This document shows positions 8,350 through 17,928 of a stretch of 64,000 nt of DNA, one piece after another. A program made the translations under genes and the position numbers. The stretch is from Maritimibacter sp. DP1N21-5 (GTDB taxonomy: Bacteria; Pseudomonadota; Alphaproteobacteria; Rhodobacterales; Rhodobacteraceae). The notes under the pieces were generated by a model. The model made no database searches. It saw only the letters and a program-made list of their open reading frames with translations, and had not been told where the DNA came from. Location of the stretch: NCBI RefSeq assembly GCF_019218295.1, contig NZ_JAHUZF010000003.1, forward strand, positions 124,001-188,000. Direction: 5' to 3'. The first letter of the stretch is position 1. The number at the start of each line of letters is the position of its first letter.

Positions 8350-9447
8350 ATGCGGGTGGTCTTCAAGACAAGCTACGACAGCGACATCGACCTGTTCGAG
8401 CACTGGCGCAAGCGAGCCTGGATCCTCGCGCTCCTGGGGCTCATGATCGTGCTCCCGTTCCTCGTGGGCGAGTATTATCTGGCCGAGGCGGCGAATACGC
8501 TGATCTGGGCACTTGCGGGCATGGGGCTCATGATCGCCGTGGGGCATACCGGGCAGGTGAGCCTTGGCCACGCTGCTTTTCTCGCCATCGGCGCCTATAC
8601 CGATGCGGCGCTCATGAACGTTGGTGTGCCGTGGCTCGTCGCCTTCGCGGCGGCGGGGCTTGTCGCGGGGATCTTCGGGGCGCTCATCGCCATACCCGCA
8701 GTGCGCATGTCGGGCATCTACCTCGCCATCGCCACGCTCGCGGTCTTCGTCATCGTCGAGGAACTGGTGATCATGCTGGAGCCGATCACCGGCGGCGTGG
8801 GTGGCATAATGGCGCCTTCCATCACCATCCTCGGGATTAGTTTTGACCGCTATGGCGCGCTTCAGAACTTCTACTGGTTGATCCTCGGCGTCGTCGCGCT
8901 GGTCACATGGGGTTACGCGAACCTCATGCGCTCTCCCACCGGGCGTTCCTTCCTTGCTGTCCGGGATAGCGAGGTCAGCGCGCGGGCGCTGGGGATCAAC
9001 GTCACGCGGACGCGGGCGCTGGCCTTCGGGCTCTCGTCGGGCGTGACGGGGCTCGCGGGGGCGCTCATGGGCCACTACATCGGCTTCTTCAACTACGAGC
9101 TTTTCTCGATCTTCATCTCGATCAACCTCCTGCTCGTCGTGACCATCGGGGGGCTGGGGTTCATCCAGGGGGCCTTTCTCGGCGCGATCCTGATCACTGG
9201 CATGCCACAGGTCATTGCGATCCTGCGCGACGGGCTTAACGCCAACTTCGGGATCAACATCGGCGCGATCCCGGGTCTCGACACGATGCTCTTCTCGGTG
9301 ATCCTGATCCTCTTCATCATCTTCGAGCCGACCGGGCTTTATGGCCGTTGGCTCAAGATCCGCACATGGTTCGAGATCTTCCCACTGGCCCGGCGCGACA
9401 TGTTCCGTCGTCAGAAAAGCTATCTCAAGACGGAGCGGATGAAATGA
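8350..9447 (+). CDS. livM: Branched-chain amino acid-type ABC transporter permease LivM
   Basis: A 365-residue permease, the second membrane subunit of the importer. It shows the LivM hallmarks GLMIAVGHTGQVSLGHAAF after the first helices and the cytoplasmic loop RSPTGRSFLAVRDSEVSARALGI that docks on the ATPases. The N-terminus carries a polar extension of about 25 residues before the first helix. It starts 3 bases after livH and its stop overlaps the livG start (ATGA). Confidence 0.9.
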   Translation: MRVVFKTSYDSDIDLFEHWRKRAWILALLGLMIVLPFLVGEYYLAEAANTLIWALAGMGLMIAVGHTGQVSLGHAAFLAIGAYTDAALMNVGVPWLVAFAAAGLVAGIFGALIAIPAVRMSGIYLAIATLAVFVIVEELVIMLEPITGGVGGIMAPSITILGISFDRYGALQNFYWLILGVVALVTWGYANLMRSPTGRSFLAVRDSEVSARALGINVTRTRALAFGLSSGVTGLAGALMGHYIGFFNYELFSIFISINLLLVVTIGGLGFIQGAFLGAILITGMPQVIAILRDGLNANFGINIGAIPGLDTMLFSVILILFIIFEPTGLYGRWLKIRTWFEIFPLARRDMFRRQKSYLKTERMK

Positions 9448-10214
9448 GCCTGCTCGAAGTCAAGGATCTGGCTGTGCATTTCGGTGGCGTGAAGGCGGTG
9501 GACGGCGTGTCCTTCGCGGTGGAGCCCGGCGAGGTCTTCGCGATCATCGGCCCGAATGGGGCGGGGAAGTCCACGATCTTCAACCTGATATCCCGGATCT
9601 ACCAGCCGACGCGTGGCACGATCCATTTCGATGGCGAGGACATCACGGGACTCAAAGCACATCAGACCGCGCCCCTCGGCATCGCGCGGACCTTCCAGAA
9701 CATCGAGCTCTTTGATCATTCGACGGTGCTCGCGAACCTTCTCATGGGGCGCCACACGCATCGGACGACGAACTTCGTGCAGGACATCCTGTTCCTGCCG
9801 AAAGTGCGCCGCGAGGAGCGCGCGCACTGGGAACGGGTCGAGCAGGTGATCGAGTTTCTGGAACTCGAAGCCTACCGCAACAAGATGATCGCGGGGCTGC
9901 CCTACGGTGTGCGCAAGGTGGTCGAGATCGGGCGCGCGCTGGCGCTGGGGCCGAAGATCATCCTTCTGGACGAACCGGCCTCGGGCCTGTCGGTGGAAGA
10001 AACGCAGGATGTCGCCTTCTGGATCGAAGACATGCGCCGCGACATGGGGCTGACGGTGCTCATGGTCGAACACGACATGTCCTTGGTCAATCAGGTGTCT
10101 GACCGGGTGCTTGCCGTGGCGAACGGTCAGCCTCTTGCCCTCGGAACGCCGGCCGAAGTTCAGGCGGACCCGGAGGTGCAGGCGGCCTATCTGGGCACGG
10201 GGGTGGCGGCATGA
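9444..10214 (+). CDS. livG: ABC transporter ATP-binding protein LivG
   Basis: A 256-residue ATPase. Walker A is GPNGAGKST near residue 38, the LivG-specific insert HRTTNFVQDILFLPK follows, and the Walker B region reads IILLDEPASGLS with the switch histidine in MVEHDMSLV. The usual LSGGQ signature is replaced by LPYGVRK, as is common in LivG. The ATG at 9444 overlaps the livM stop. It pairs with LivF to drive the importer. Confidence 0.92.
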   Translation: MSLLEVKDLAVHFGGVKAVDGVSFAVEPGEVFAIIGPNGAGKSTIFNLISRIYQPTRGTIHFDGEDITGLKAHQTAPLGIARTFQNIELFDHSTVLANLLMGRHTHRTTNFVQDILFLPKVRREERAHWERVEQVIEFLELEAYRNKMIAGLPYGVRKVVEIGRALALGPKIILLDEPASGLSVEETQDVAFWIEDMRRDMGLTVLMVEHDMSLVNQVSDRVLAVANGQPLALGTPAEVQADPEVQAAYLGTGVAA

Positions 10215-10972
10215 CCGTTCTATCCGTTCGCAACCTCGAAACCTTCTACGGCGCGATCATGGCGCTGCGCGGGGTGTCCATCGACGTCTCCGAAGGCGAA
10301 ATCGTCACCATCCTTGGCGCAAACGGCGCGGGGAAGACGACCTTGATGAAGACCATCGCGGGGCTCATGGACCCCGAGAAGGGCACGATCACCTTCATGG
10401 GTCAGCCGATCCATGGCCTCGATCCAGACCGTGTCGTGGCCAAGGGCATCGCGCTCGTCCCGGAGGGGCGCGAGGTGTTTCCTTATCTCTCGATCGAGGA
10501 AAACCTGAAACTCGGCGCCTTCACCCGGCGCGAGAGCCACGCCGATGACCTCGACCTCGTCTATCAGTATTTCCCGATCCTGAAGGAGCGCCGCCGTCAG
10601 GCTGCCGGGTTCCTCTCGGGTGGCCAGCAGCAGATGCTCGCCATCGGGCGTGGTCTCATGGCGCGGCCGAAGCTCATGATGCTGGATGAACCCTCGCTCG
10701 GTCTCTCGCCGCTTCTTACGCAAGAGATTTTCGGGATCATCTCGCGCCTCAATGCCGAGCAGGGCGTCACCATGCTCCTCGTCGAACAGAACGCCCATAT
10801 CGCGCTCGCCACGGCGCACACCGGATATGTCCTCGAAATGGGCCGCATCGTCATGGCGGGACCGTCCGAGAAACTGCGCGCCTCCGATGACATTCAGGAG
10901 TTCTACCTCGGTCGAACGGATGCGGGCGAACGGGGGCAGAAACGCTGGAAGAGGCGCAAGACATGGAGATGA
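10211..10972 (+). CDS. livF: ABC transporter ATP-binding protein LivF
   Basis: A 253-residue ATPase with Walker A GANGAGKTT, signature LSGGQQQML, Walker B MMLDEPSLGLSP and a VEQNAH switch region, all typical of LivF. It overlaps livG by 4 bases and the downstream acyl-CoA synthetase by 10 bases, so the transporter and the activating enzyme are translationally coupled. Confidence 0.92.
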   Translation: MTVLSVRNLETFYGAIMALRGVSIDVSEGEIVTILGANGAGKTTLMKTIAGLMDPEKGTITFMGQPIHGLDPDRVVAKGIALVPEGREVFPYLSIEENLKLGAFTRRESHADDLDLVYQYFPILKERRRQAAGFLSGGQQQMLAIGRGLMARPKLMMLDEPSLGLSPLLTQEIFGIISRLNAEQGVTMLLVEQNAHIALATAHTGYVLEMGRIVMAGPSEKLRASDDIQEFYLGRTDAGERGQKRWKRRKTWR

Positions 10973-12807
10973 TGCGCGTGACCCCATCCGACCCGCTCGC
11001 CTTCGACGGCCATACCAACATGGTCTCGCTCTGGGCGGACCGCTGCGCCAAGTATGGCGCACGCACCGCGCACCGCGAGAAACGTCTGGGCATCTGGCAG
11101 GCACACAGCTGGGCGGAGTGGTACGACACGAGCCGCAAGATCGGACGCGCGCTCATGGCTTTGGGTGTGAAACGCGGCGAGCCGGTGCTGATCCTGTCGG
11201 AGGACCGGCGCGAGTGGCTCTATATCGACCTTGGCACGGCGGCCATCGGGGCCATTCCGGCGGGCGTCTACACCACCGACAGCGCCAAGCAGCTCGCCTA
11301 TCTTGCGGGAGACAGCGGCGCCACGGTGCTCTTCGTCGAGAACGACGAGCAGCTGGACAAATACCTGACCGCCCGCGCCGACATGCCCGGCATCAAGCAT
11401 GTCGTGGTGCTCGACCGGGACGGGCTGGCCAATTTCACCCATCCCAACGTGATCTTCTACGACGATTTCCTTGCGCGTGGCGCGGACGAAGAAGCGGGCG
11501 ATCCCGGCGCCTTCGAGGCGGCGATCGAGGACATCCGCCCGGAAGACCCGAGGATGCTCATCTACACTTCGGGCACGACGGGCCCGCCGAAGGGCGCGAT
11601 CATCACCCATCGCAACATGATCTTTCAGCTTGTGGCGGGTAAACAGGTGCTCGATTTTCACGAGTCTGACGAACAGCTCTGTTTCCTGCCGCTCTGTCAC
11701 GTGCTGGAACGGCTCGTTTCGGTCGAAGCCCCCATCGCGAACGGATCGACCGTGAATTTCGCGGAAAGCCCGGAAACGGTGTTCGAGAATCTGCAGGAGG
11801 TGAACCCCGATACCTTCGCCGGCGTGCCGCGTATCTGGGAAAAGATCTATTCCCGTGTGATGATCCTGCGGTCCGAAGCCGGGCCCATCGGGCGTCGCGC
11901 GCTCGATTGGGCCATGTCCGTCGGTGACCGCGCCGCGCGGACCGACACGCGCGGTCTCGGGCTCCGGCTGCAACATGCGCTTGCGAATGTTCTGGTGCTC
12001 TCGAACTTGCGCCGGATGCTCGGCTTCGCGAACGCCCGTCGTGTGACCTCGGGCGCCGCGCCCATTTCGCCTGACCTCATCCACTGGTTCGGCGCGCTCG
12101 GGGTGCCGCTGGTCGAGGGCTACGGCATGACCGAAACCGGCGGCGTGGCCACCGTGAACACGGTCGCGGACAATCGCGTCGGCACGGTCGGCCCGGCCCT
12201 GCCCGGTGTCGACCTGAAGATCACCGAGGAGGGCGAATTGCTCGTCGGCGGTCCCTGCGTCTTTGGCGGATACTGGAACAAGCCGGAGAAGACCGCCGAG
12301 ACCATGACCGAGGATGGCTGGCTGAAGACCGGGGACGTGGGCCGGATCGGCAACGACGGCGCGCTTACCATCACGGGCCGGATGAAGGACATCATCATCA
12401 CCGCGGGCGGCAAGAACATCACGCCCGCCGAGATCGAGTCGAAACTGAAGTTCTCGCCCTACATTTCCGACGCCGTCGTGATCGGGGACAAGCGCAAGTA
12501 CCTGACCTGTCTCATCATGATCGACCAGGAGAACGTCGAGAAATTCGCGCAGGACGGGCAGATCCCCTTCTCCGACTTCGCATCGCTCACCCGGGCGCCA
12601 GAGGTCCGCGAGCTGATCGGCGGCGTTGTGGCGGCGACGAACAAGGATTTCGCGCAGGTCGAACAGATCAAGGATTTCAGGCTCATCGACATATTGCTCA
12701 CGGCGGAAGACGAGGAGCTTACGCCGACCATGAAGCTCAAACGGAATTTCGTGAATGAGCGCCACAAAGGCCTCATCGACGAGATGTATGCCCCGGCAGG
12801 GGCGTGA
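10963..12807 (+). CDS. Long-chain-type acyl-CoA synthetase (AMP-forming)
   Basis: A 614-residue adenylate-forming ligase of the long-chain FadD15/ACSL type. The P-loop motif YTSGTTGPPKG lies near residue 196, the GYGMTETGG motif binds adenine, and the C-terminal region has TGDVGRIGNDG and the hinge GRMKDIIITAGGKNI. It joins a carboxylic acid to CoA with ATP. Its start lies inside the end of livF (ATG also possible 6 or 9 bases later), so uptake and activation are made together. Because it sits between livF and livK, it probably acts on the imported substrate. Confidence 0.88.
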   Translation: MEMMRVTPSDPLAFDGHTNMVSLWADRCAKYGARTAHREKRLGIWQAHSWAEWYDTSRKIGRALMALGVKRGEPVLILSEDRREWLYIDLGTAAIGAIPAGVYTTDSAKQLAYLAGDSGATVLFVENDEQLDKYLTARADMPGIKHVVVLDRDGLANFTHPNVIFYDDFLARGADEEAGDPGAFEAAIEDIRPEDPRMLIYTSGTTGPPKGAIITHRNMIFQLVAGKQVLDFHESDEQLCFLPLCHVLERLVSVEAPIANGSTVNFAESPETVFENLQEVNPDTFAGVPRIWEKIYSRVMILRSEAGPIGRRALDWAMSVGDRAARTDTRGLGLRLQHALANVLVLSNLRRMLGFANARRVTSGAAPISPDLIHWFGALGVPLVEGYGMTETGGVATVNTVADNRVGTVGPALPGVDLKITEEGELLVGGPCVFGGYWNKPEKTAETMTEDGWLKTGDVGRIGNDGALTITGRMKDIIITAGGKNITPAEIESKLKFSPYISDAVVIGDKRKYLTCLIMIDQENVEKFAQDGQIPFSDFASLTRAPEVRELIGGVVAATNKDFAQVEQIKDFRLIDILLTAEDEELTPTMKLKRNFVNERHKGLIDEMYAPAGA

Positions 12808-12822
12808 TTAAGGGAGGAAAGC

Positions 12823-13983
12823 ATGAAATATATCAAAGCATTGGCGGCGGCTGCACTGCTCGCGTCGCCCGCGGCGGCCCAGACGATGGGCGTCACGGAT
12901 ACGGAAGTGAAGATCGGGGGCGCGCATGACCTTTCCGGCATCTTCGCGCCCTTCTCGGTGCCGGCCGTGGCCGCAGCCCAAGCCTATTTCGCCGAGGTGA
13001 ACGCGGCGGGCGGCGTGCACGGTCGCCAGATCAATTACATCGTCGAAGACCACGGCTATCAGGTGCCCCGCGCCGCGCAGGCCGCGAACAAGCTCGTGAA
13101 CCGCGATCAGGTCTTCGCGATGCTCCTGAACCTCGGGACGCCGCATAACCTCGCGATGTTCCAGCTGATGGAGCCTAAGGGCATCCCGAACATCTCGCCG
13201 ATCACTGCGGCGCGTCAGATGATCGAGCCGCCTGCGCCGTGGAAATTTGCGGGCACCTCGTCCTATTACGACGGGACCATCTCCGCGCTGACCTACATGG
13301 CCGAGAACGAGGGCACCCAGAAGGTTTGCCTCATGATCCTGCCTACCGACTTCGGTCAGGAGATCGCCGAAGGAGCCAAGAAACTCGCCGAGGACGGCTT
13401 GATCGAAATCGGCGAAGAGATCGGGCACAAGCCGGACGAGAGCGATTTCACCGGTGCGCTGGGTCGCGTGCGTGACGCAGGCTGCGACACGGTCGGCATG
13501 GCGCTGGGCATTTCCCAGCAGATCAACGCCATCGCGACGGCCCGCAAGCTCGGCATGGATGACCTCAAGTTCTATCTCTCCGGCGCTGGGTTCCACACCG
13601 TTGTCGCCAAGGGCCTTGCCCAGCAAGGCGTGATGGATGGCGTCTATGCCGGGGCGGGCTGGCAGGACCTCGAGGCGCGCGTGGGCGAGCCTGAAGTTGC
13701 CGAATGGATCGCGCAATACAAGGAGGCCACCGGCGAGGACTATCCCGGCACCGGCGCACTTCTGGGCCGCTCGGGCGCGGAAATCTTCGTGCGGGCGCTG
13801 GAAGCCGCCGGTCCCGACCTGACGCATGAAAGCTTCATCGCCGCGATGGAAAGCCTCGACTACGACGACGCGATCGCGGGCAACCACGTCGACTTCTCGG
13901 CAGAGGATCACACCGCCGCCGACGAGATCTTCGTCTCCCGCATCGAGAACGGCTCCTGGGTGCTCGTTCAGACGATCGAGTAA
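12823..13983 (+). CDS. ABC transporter substrate-binding protein (LivK/HAAT type)
   Basis: A 386-residue periplasmic binding protein. A signal peptide (MKYIKALAAAALLASPAAAQ) is followed by VTDTEVKIGGAHDLSGIFAPF, the usual start of leucine-binding-type domains, and by the two lobes of a type I periplasmic fold. A good binding site (GGGAGGAAAGC) precedes the ATG. The placement with acyl-CoA enzymes suggests that it binds a carboxylate such as an aromatic or branched acid rather than an amino acid; this is inferred from context. Confidence 0.88.
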   Translation: MKYIKALAAAALLASPAAAQTMGVTDTEVKIGGAHDLSGIFAPFSVPAVAAAQAYFAEVNAAGGVHGRQINYIVEDHGYQVPRAAQAANKLVNRDQVFAMLLNLGTPHNLAMFQLMEPKGIPNISPITAARQMIEPPAPWKFAGTSSYYDGTISALTYMAENEGTQKVCLMILPTDFGQEIAEGAKKLAEDGLIEIGEEIGHKPDESDFTGALGRVRDAGCDTVGMALGISQQINAIATARKLGMDDLKFYLSGAGFHTVVAKGLAQQGVMDGVYAGAGWQDLEARVGEPEVAEWIAQYKEATGEDYPGTGALLGRSGAEIFVRALEAAGPDLTHESFIAAMESLDYDDAIAGNHVDFSAEDHTAADEIFVSRIENGSWVLVQTIE

Positions 13984-13990
13984 TCCCGAC

Positions 13991-14014
13991 GCGGGGCGGC
14001 GCCTGCCGCCCCGC
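13991..14014 (+). promoter_or_regulatory. Perfect 10-bp stem-loop after the livK-type gene
   Basis: GCGGGGCGGC (13991-14000) and GCCGCCCCGC (14005-14014) pair fully around a GCCT loop, starting 8 bases after the stop codon. There is no T run, so this is more likely an mRNA 3'-end stabiliser or partial attenuator than a terminator; the next gene starts 52 bases on. Confidence 0.6.
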
Positions 14015-14065
14015 CACCACCACTCACGCCACAGCTTCCAATGTCCCACTCAGCCGGAGGTCCCG

Positions 14066-15223
14066 ATGCTGAAACGAACGATTTATGCCGAAGAGCACGA
14101 GATGTTCCGCCAGACGGTCCGCGCCTGGGCCGAGAAGGAGGTCTACCCCAACGCCGACGCATGGCGCGAAGCGGGCGTCGTGTCGCGCGAGGTCTGGAAA
14201 AAGGCCGGGGAGGAGGGTTTCCTTTGCATGTATGCGGACGAGAAATACGGCGGTCTCGACACCGACGATTTCCGCTACGACATGATTCTCTGCGAAGAAA
14301 TCGGCCCTCGCGAACCGGGGCTGTTCATTGGGCTCCACAACCGGATCGTCGGGCCGTATCTCCAGAAATTCGCCAGTGACGCGCAGCGCGAGAAATACAT
14401 GCCCGGTGTCGTATCGGGCGAGACGATCCTTGCCATCGCGATGACGGAACCTGGCACCGGGTCCGACCTCGCCGGGATCAAGACACGTGCGGTGGACCTG
14501 GGAGACCATTGGGTTCTGAATGGGTCCAAGACCTATATCTCCAACGGCTTTCTCGCGGGGCTTATCCTGGTCGCCGCGCGGACCAACCCCGAGAAAAGCC
14601 ACGAGATCGGGCTTTTTTGGGTCGAGGACGGGACGCCGGGCCTGTCGCGTGGCCGCAACCTCAAGAAGGTCGGTCTGGAAAGCCAGGACACCGCCGAATT
14701 GTTCTTCGACGACATGAAGATCCCGAAAGAGAACCTGCTGGGCGACGCGCGCTCGGGCTTCAAGACGATGATGATGAACCTCGCTGAAGAGCGCCTGATC
14801 GGGGCCGTCGGTTTCGTCGCCCGTGCCGAACATGCCTTCAACATCACGATGGAGTTCATCATGGAGCGTCGCGCCTTCGGGCGGCCCATCGGCACGTTCC
14901 AGAATTCGCGCTTCAAGATGGCCTCCATGCGCACAGAACTGGATGCCGCCTGGGCGCTCACCGACCACTGCGCGCACGCGCACATGAAGGGCGAGCTTTC
15001 CGCCGAGATGGCCGCCGAGGCCAAGCTCTATACCTCCGAAGTCGAAGGACGCGTGGTGGATGAATGCCTCCAGCTTCATGGCGGGGCGGGGTATATGGAC
15101 GAGTACGAAATCTCGCGTCTCTACCGCGACGCACGGATCAGCCGCATCTACGCGGGCACGTCCGAGATCATGCGCGAGATCATCGGTCGTGGTCTTGGCC
15201 TCGACGAACGGCAGCGGAACTGA
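14066..15223 (+). CDS. Acyl-CoA dehydrogenase (first of two)
   Basis: A 385-residue FAD enzyme that introduces the alpha,beta double bond in acyl-CoA. It has the flavin and substrate motif AMTEPGTGSDLAG near residue 130, GSKTYISNG, and the C-terminal FGRPIGTFQNSRFKMA and AGTSEIMREIIGRGLGL. The residue before GTSEI is alanine, not the glutamate of medium-chain enzymes. The LAEERL segment carries a glutamate where long-chain and isovaleryl-type enzymes have their catalytic base. GGAGG lies five bases before the ATG at 14066. The stop overlaps the next start (TGATG). Confidence 0.92.
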   Translation: MLKRTIYAEEHEMFRQTVRAWAEKEVYPNADAWREAGVVSREVWKKAGEEGFLCMYADEKYGGLDTDDFRYDMILCEEIGPREPGLFIGLHNRIVGPYLQKFASDAQREKYMPGVVSGETILAIAMTEPGTGSDLAGIKTRAVDLGDHWVLNGSKTYISNGFLAGLILVAARTNPEKSHEIGLFWVEDGTPGLSRGRNLKKVGLESQDTAELFFDDMKIPKENLLGDARSGFKTMMMNLAEERLIGAVGFVARAEHAFNITMEFIMERRAFGRPIGTFQNSRFKMASMRTELDAAWALTDHCAHAHMKGELSAEMAAEAKLYTSEVEGRVVDECLQLHGGAGYMDEYEISRLYRDARISRIYAGTSEIMREIIGRGLGLDERQRN

Positions 15224-16764
15224 TGGGCCTGTCGCTCACCCAGCCGCTCGACAAGGCGGCGTCGGAGCGGCCGCAGGGAATCTTCACGATCTTCGGGGAC
15301 CGTCGCCGCACCAACGCGGATTTCGTGGACCGGGTCGCCCGGCTGGCGGCGGCGCTCCGCGACCGGGGGGTGGGCAAGGGCGACCGCGTCGCGATGCTCG
15401 CGATGAACTCCGACGCCTATGTCGAATACGTCTATGCCACGCTCTGGGCGGGCGCGGCGATCAACCCCGTGAACGCCCGCTGGTCGCCCGCCGAGATCGC
15501 GTTCTCGCTCGAGGACAGCGAGACGCGGGTGCTGATCGTGGACGACACCTTTGTGCCCATGCTCCCCGCGCTCCGTGCAGCCGCACCGGGACTGCACCAT
15601 ATCATCCACATTGGCGACGTGACCCCCGAGGGGGTCGAACGATACGAGGACCTTCAGTCCACCGCGCCGATGGACAATACGGGTGCGCAGGGCGACGACA
15701 TGGCCGCGCTCCTTTACACTGGCGGCACGACCGGGCGGCCCAAGGGCGCCATGCTGTCCCACGCCGCCATCACGACCTGTTCCCTGTCCCTGACCGCCGC
15801 CGCCCCGAACGGCGGCGATGCGCCGGGGCTCCATGTCGCGCCCTTCTTCCACATCGGGGGCGTCGGCGTGATCTTCCAGTTCGCCTTCCGCCGCGCGCCG
15901 CAGGTCATCACGCCCGCCTTCGACCCGGGCGAGGCCCTGCGCCTGATCGAGGCCGAACGCGTGGGCGACATTTTCGTGGTGCCCACGATGCTGCGCATGA
16001 TGCTCGACCACCCAGACATCGCGACCCGCGATCTGTCCTCGCTCGTCTCGATCCGCTACGGCGCGGCCCCCATCGACACGACGCTGCTGCACCGCGCGAT
16101 GGACGCGGTGCCGACCGCAGGCTTCATGCAGGTCTACGGCCAGACCGAATTCGCGCCGGTCATCACCTGCCTCGCACCTGCCGATCATCTGGGCGAGGGG
16201 TCCGAGAAACGGCTGGTCAGCGCGGGTCGCCCGCTGCCCTCCGCCACCGTCCGGATCGTGGACGAGAACCGCAATCCGCTCCCCACGGGCGCGGTTGGGG
16301 AAATCGCCGTTCAGGGCGCGCAGCAAATGACGGGCTACTGGCGCCGGCCCGAGGAAACCGCCAGGGCGCTTGCAGACGGCTGGCTCTATACCGGGGACGC
16401 GGGGCGGATGGACGAAGAGGGGTTTCTCCACGTCGTGGACCGGGTGAAGGACATGATCGTGACCGGCGGCGAGAACGTCTATTCCGCCGAGGTCGAGAAT
16501 GCCTTGGCCACCATGCCCGAGGTCGGCCAGTGCGCCGTCATCGCGTTCCCCGACGAGTATTGGGGTGAACGCGTCCATGCGGTCATCGTGCCCAGGCCGG
16601 GGGCCGACATCACGCTCGACGGCGTGCGCGCCCACCTCAAGCTCCTCATCGCGGGTTACAAGGCGCCGCGCTCGATTTCGCTGGTCGAGGCGCTGCCTTT
16701 GTCGCCCGCCGGCAAAATCCAGAAAAACGTCCTGCGCGACACGCTTTCCGAGGAGGCCAGTTGA
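15223..16764 (+). CDS. Acyl-CoA synthetase / AMP-dependent CoA ligase (second)
   Basis: A 513-residue class I adenylate-forming enzyme. The P-loop reads YTGGTTGRPKG (glycine in place of the common serine), GQTEFAP is the adenine motif, TGDAGRMDEEG and VDRVKDMIVTGGENVYSAEVE cover the hinge, and LSPAGKIQKNVLR carries the catalytic lysine. It resembles medium-chain or cyclohexane-carboxylate-type ligases more than the long-chain synthetase upstream. Having two ligases suggests that an intermediate is also activated, or that the acid mix is broad. Translation is coupled at both ends by TGATG overlaps. Confidence 0.88.
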   Translation: MGLSLTQPLDKAASERPQGIFTIFGDRRRTNADFVDRVARLAAALRDRGVGKGDRVAMLAMNSDAYVEYVYATLWAGAAINPVNARWSPAEIAFSLEDSETRVLIVDDTFVPMLPALRAAAPGLHHIIHIGDVTPEGVERYEDLQSTAPMDNTGAQGDDMAALLYTGGTTGRPKGAMLSHAAITTCSLSLTAAAPNGGDAPGLHVAPFFHIGGVGVIFQFAFRRAPQVITPAFDPGEALRLIEAERVGDIFVVPTMLRMMLDHPDIATRDLSSLVSIRYGAAPIDTTLLHRAMDAVPTAGFMQVYGQTEFAPVITCLAPADHLGEGSEKRLVSAGRPLPSATVRIVDENRNPLPTGAVGEIAVQGAQQMTGYWRRPEETARALADGWLYTGDAGRMDEEGFLHVVDRVKDMIVTGGENVYSAEVENALATMPEVGQCAVIAFPDEYWGERVHAVIVPRPGADITLDGVRAHLKLLIAGYKAPRSISLVEALPLSPAGKIQKNVLRDTLSEEAS

Positions 16765-17918
16765 TGCCCTTTCCCCGCGTCCACCTTGAACCCGAACACG
16801 AGATGTTCCGCGATCAGGTCCGCCGTTACCTGCGCGACACCATGTCCGACAAGGTGTCGAAATGGCGCGAACAGGGGCATGTGGACAAGGAGGATTTCCT
16901 CGCGTTCGGGGAACAGGGATGGCTCTGCCTCTGGGCGGACGAAGAACACGGGGGGCTTGGCATCCGCGACATCCGCTACGATCAGGTCTTGCAGGAGGAA
17001 ACCGTGCGCTGGACTGACAGCGGGTTCTTCCACAACGCCCATTCCATGCTCGTCGGCCCGTATCTCGACCGTTTCGCCAATGCCGACCAGAAAGCCCGGT
17101 TCCTGCCCGGTGCTGTGTCGGGCGAGACGATCATGGCCATCGCGATGACCGAACCGGACACGGGATCGGACCTTGCCGCGATCAGGACCAAGGCCGAGGA
17201 TATGGGGGATCATTACCTGCTCAATGGCTCCAAGACCTATATCTCCAACGGCATCATCGGCGATCTCTGCGTCGTCGCCGCCAAGACCGGTGCCAAGCGC
17301 GGCGAGATCGGGCTTTTCGTCGTGACCTCGGACATGGAGGGCTTCTCGCGCGGGCGGCACTTGAAGAAAATGGGGCTGCAAGCGCAGGACACCGCCGAAA
17401 TCCGCTTCGACAACGTGAAAGTCCCCACGGAAAACCTGTTGGGCGAGGCGGGCATGGGGTTCAGCTACATGGCCGAATGTCTCGCCGTCGAACGCACGAT
17501 GAGCGCGATTGGCTCGCTGGCCCACGCGCAGGTCGCCTTCGACATCACGCTCGACTTCATCAAGGAGCGCACGGCTTTTGGCCAGCCCGTCGGCACCTTC
17601 CAGAACACCCGCTTCGTCATGGCGGACCTGCGCGCGCGCCTGGATGCGACGCAGGCATGGCTCGACCAATGCGTGATGCTGGCCAATGCAGAGAAACTGA
17701 CGCCCGAGGACGCGGCCGCCCTGAAACTCGTGACCTCCGAGTTGCAGGGCGAGGTGGTGGACGCGGGGCTCCAGTTCCACGGCGGCGCCGGATACATGGA
17801 CGAATATGCGATCAGCCACATGTTCCGCGACGCCCGTATCGCCAGGATCTACGCGGGCACATCCGAGATCATGAAGGAGATCATCGGTCGCGGGCTTGGG
17901 CTGGGCGAACGGCGCTAG
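16764..17918 (+). CDS. Acyl-CoA dehydrogenase (second)
   Basis: A 384-residue acyl-CoA dehydrogenase related to the one at 14066-15223. It shares AMTEPDTGSDLAA, NGSKTYISNG, FGQPVGTFQNTRF and AGTSEIMKEIIGRGLGLGERR. Again the residue before GTSEI is alanine and a glutamate occurs in LAVERTM, so the catalytic base is of the long-chain/isovaleryl type. I chose ATG 16764, which overlaps the previous stop. It is the last gene of the rightward operon and ends 10 bases from the converging siderophore ATPase gene, with no hairpin between. Confidence 0.92.
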   Translation: MPFPRVHLEPEHEMFRDQVRRYLRDTMSDKVSKWREQGHVDKEDFLAFGEQGWLCLWADEEHGGLGIRDIRYDQVLQEETVRWTDSGFFHNAHSMLVGPYLDRFANADQKARFLPGAVSGETIMAIAMTEPDTGSDLAAIRTKAEDMGDHYLLNGSKTYISNGIIGDLCVVAAKTGAKRGEIGLFVVTSDMEGFSRGRHLKKMGLQAQDTAEIRFDNVKVPTENLLGEAGMGFSYMAECLAVERTMSAIGSLAHAQVAFDITLDFIKERTAFGQPVGTFQNTRFVMADLRARLDATQAWLDQCVMLANAEKLTPEDAAALKLVTSELQGEVVDAGLQFHGGAGYMDEYAISHMFRDARIARIYAGTSEIMKEIIGRGLGLGERR

Positions 17919-17928
17919 GTTAGCAGAA

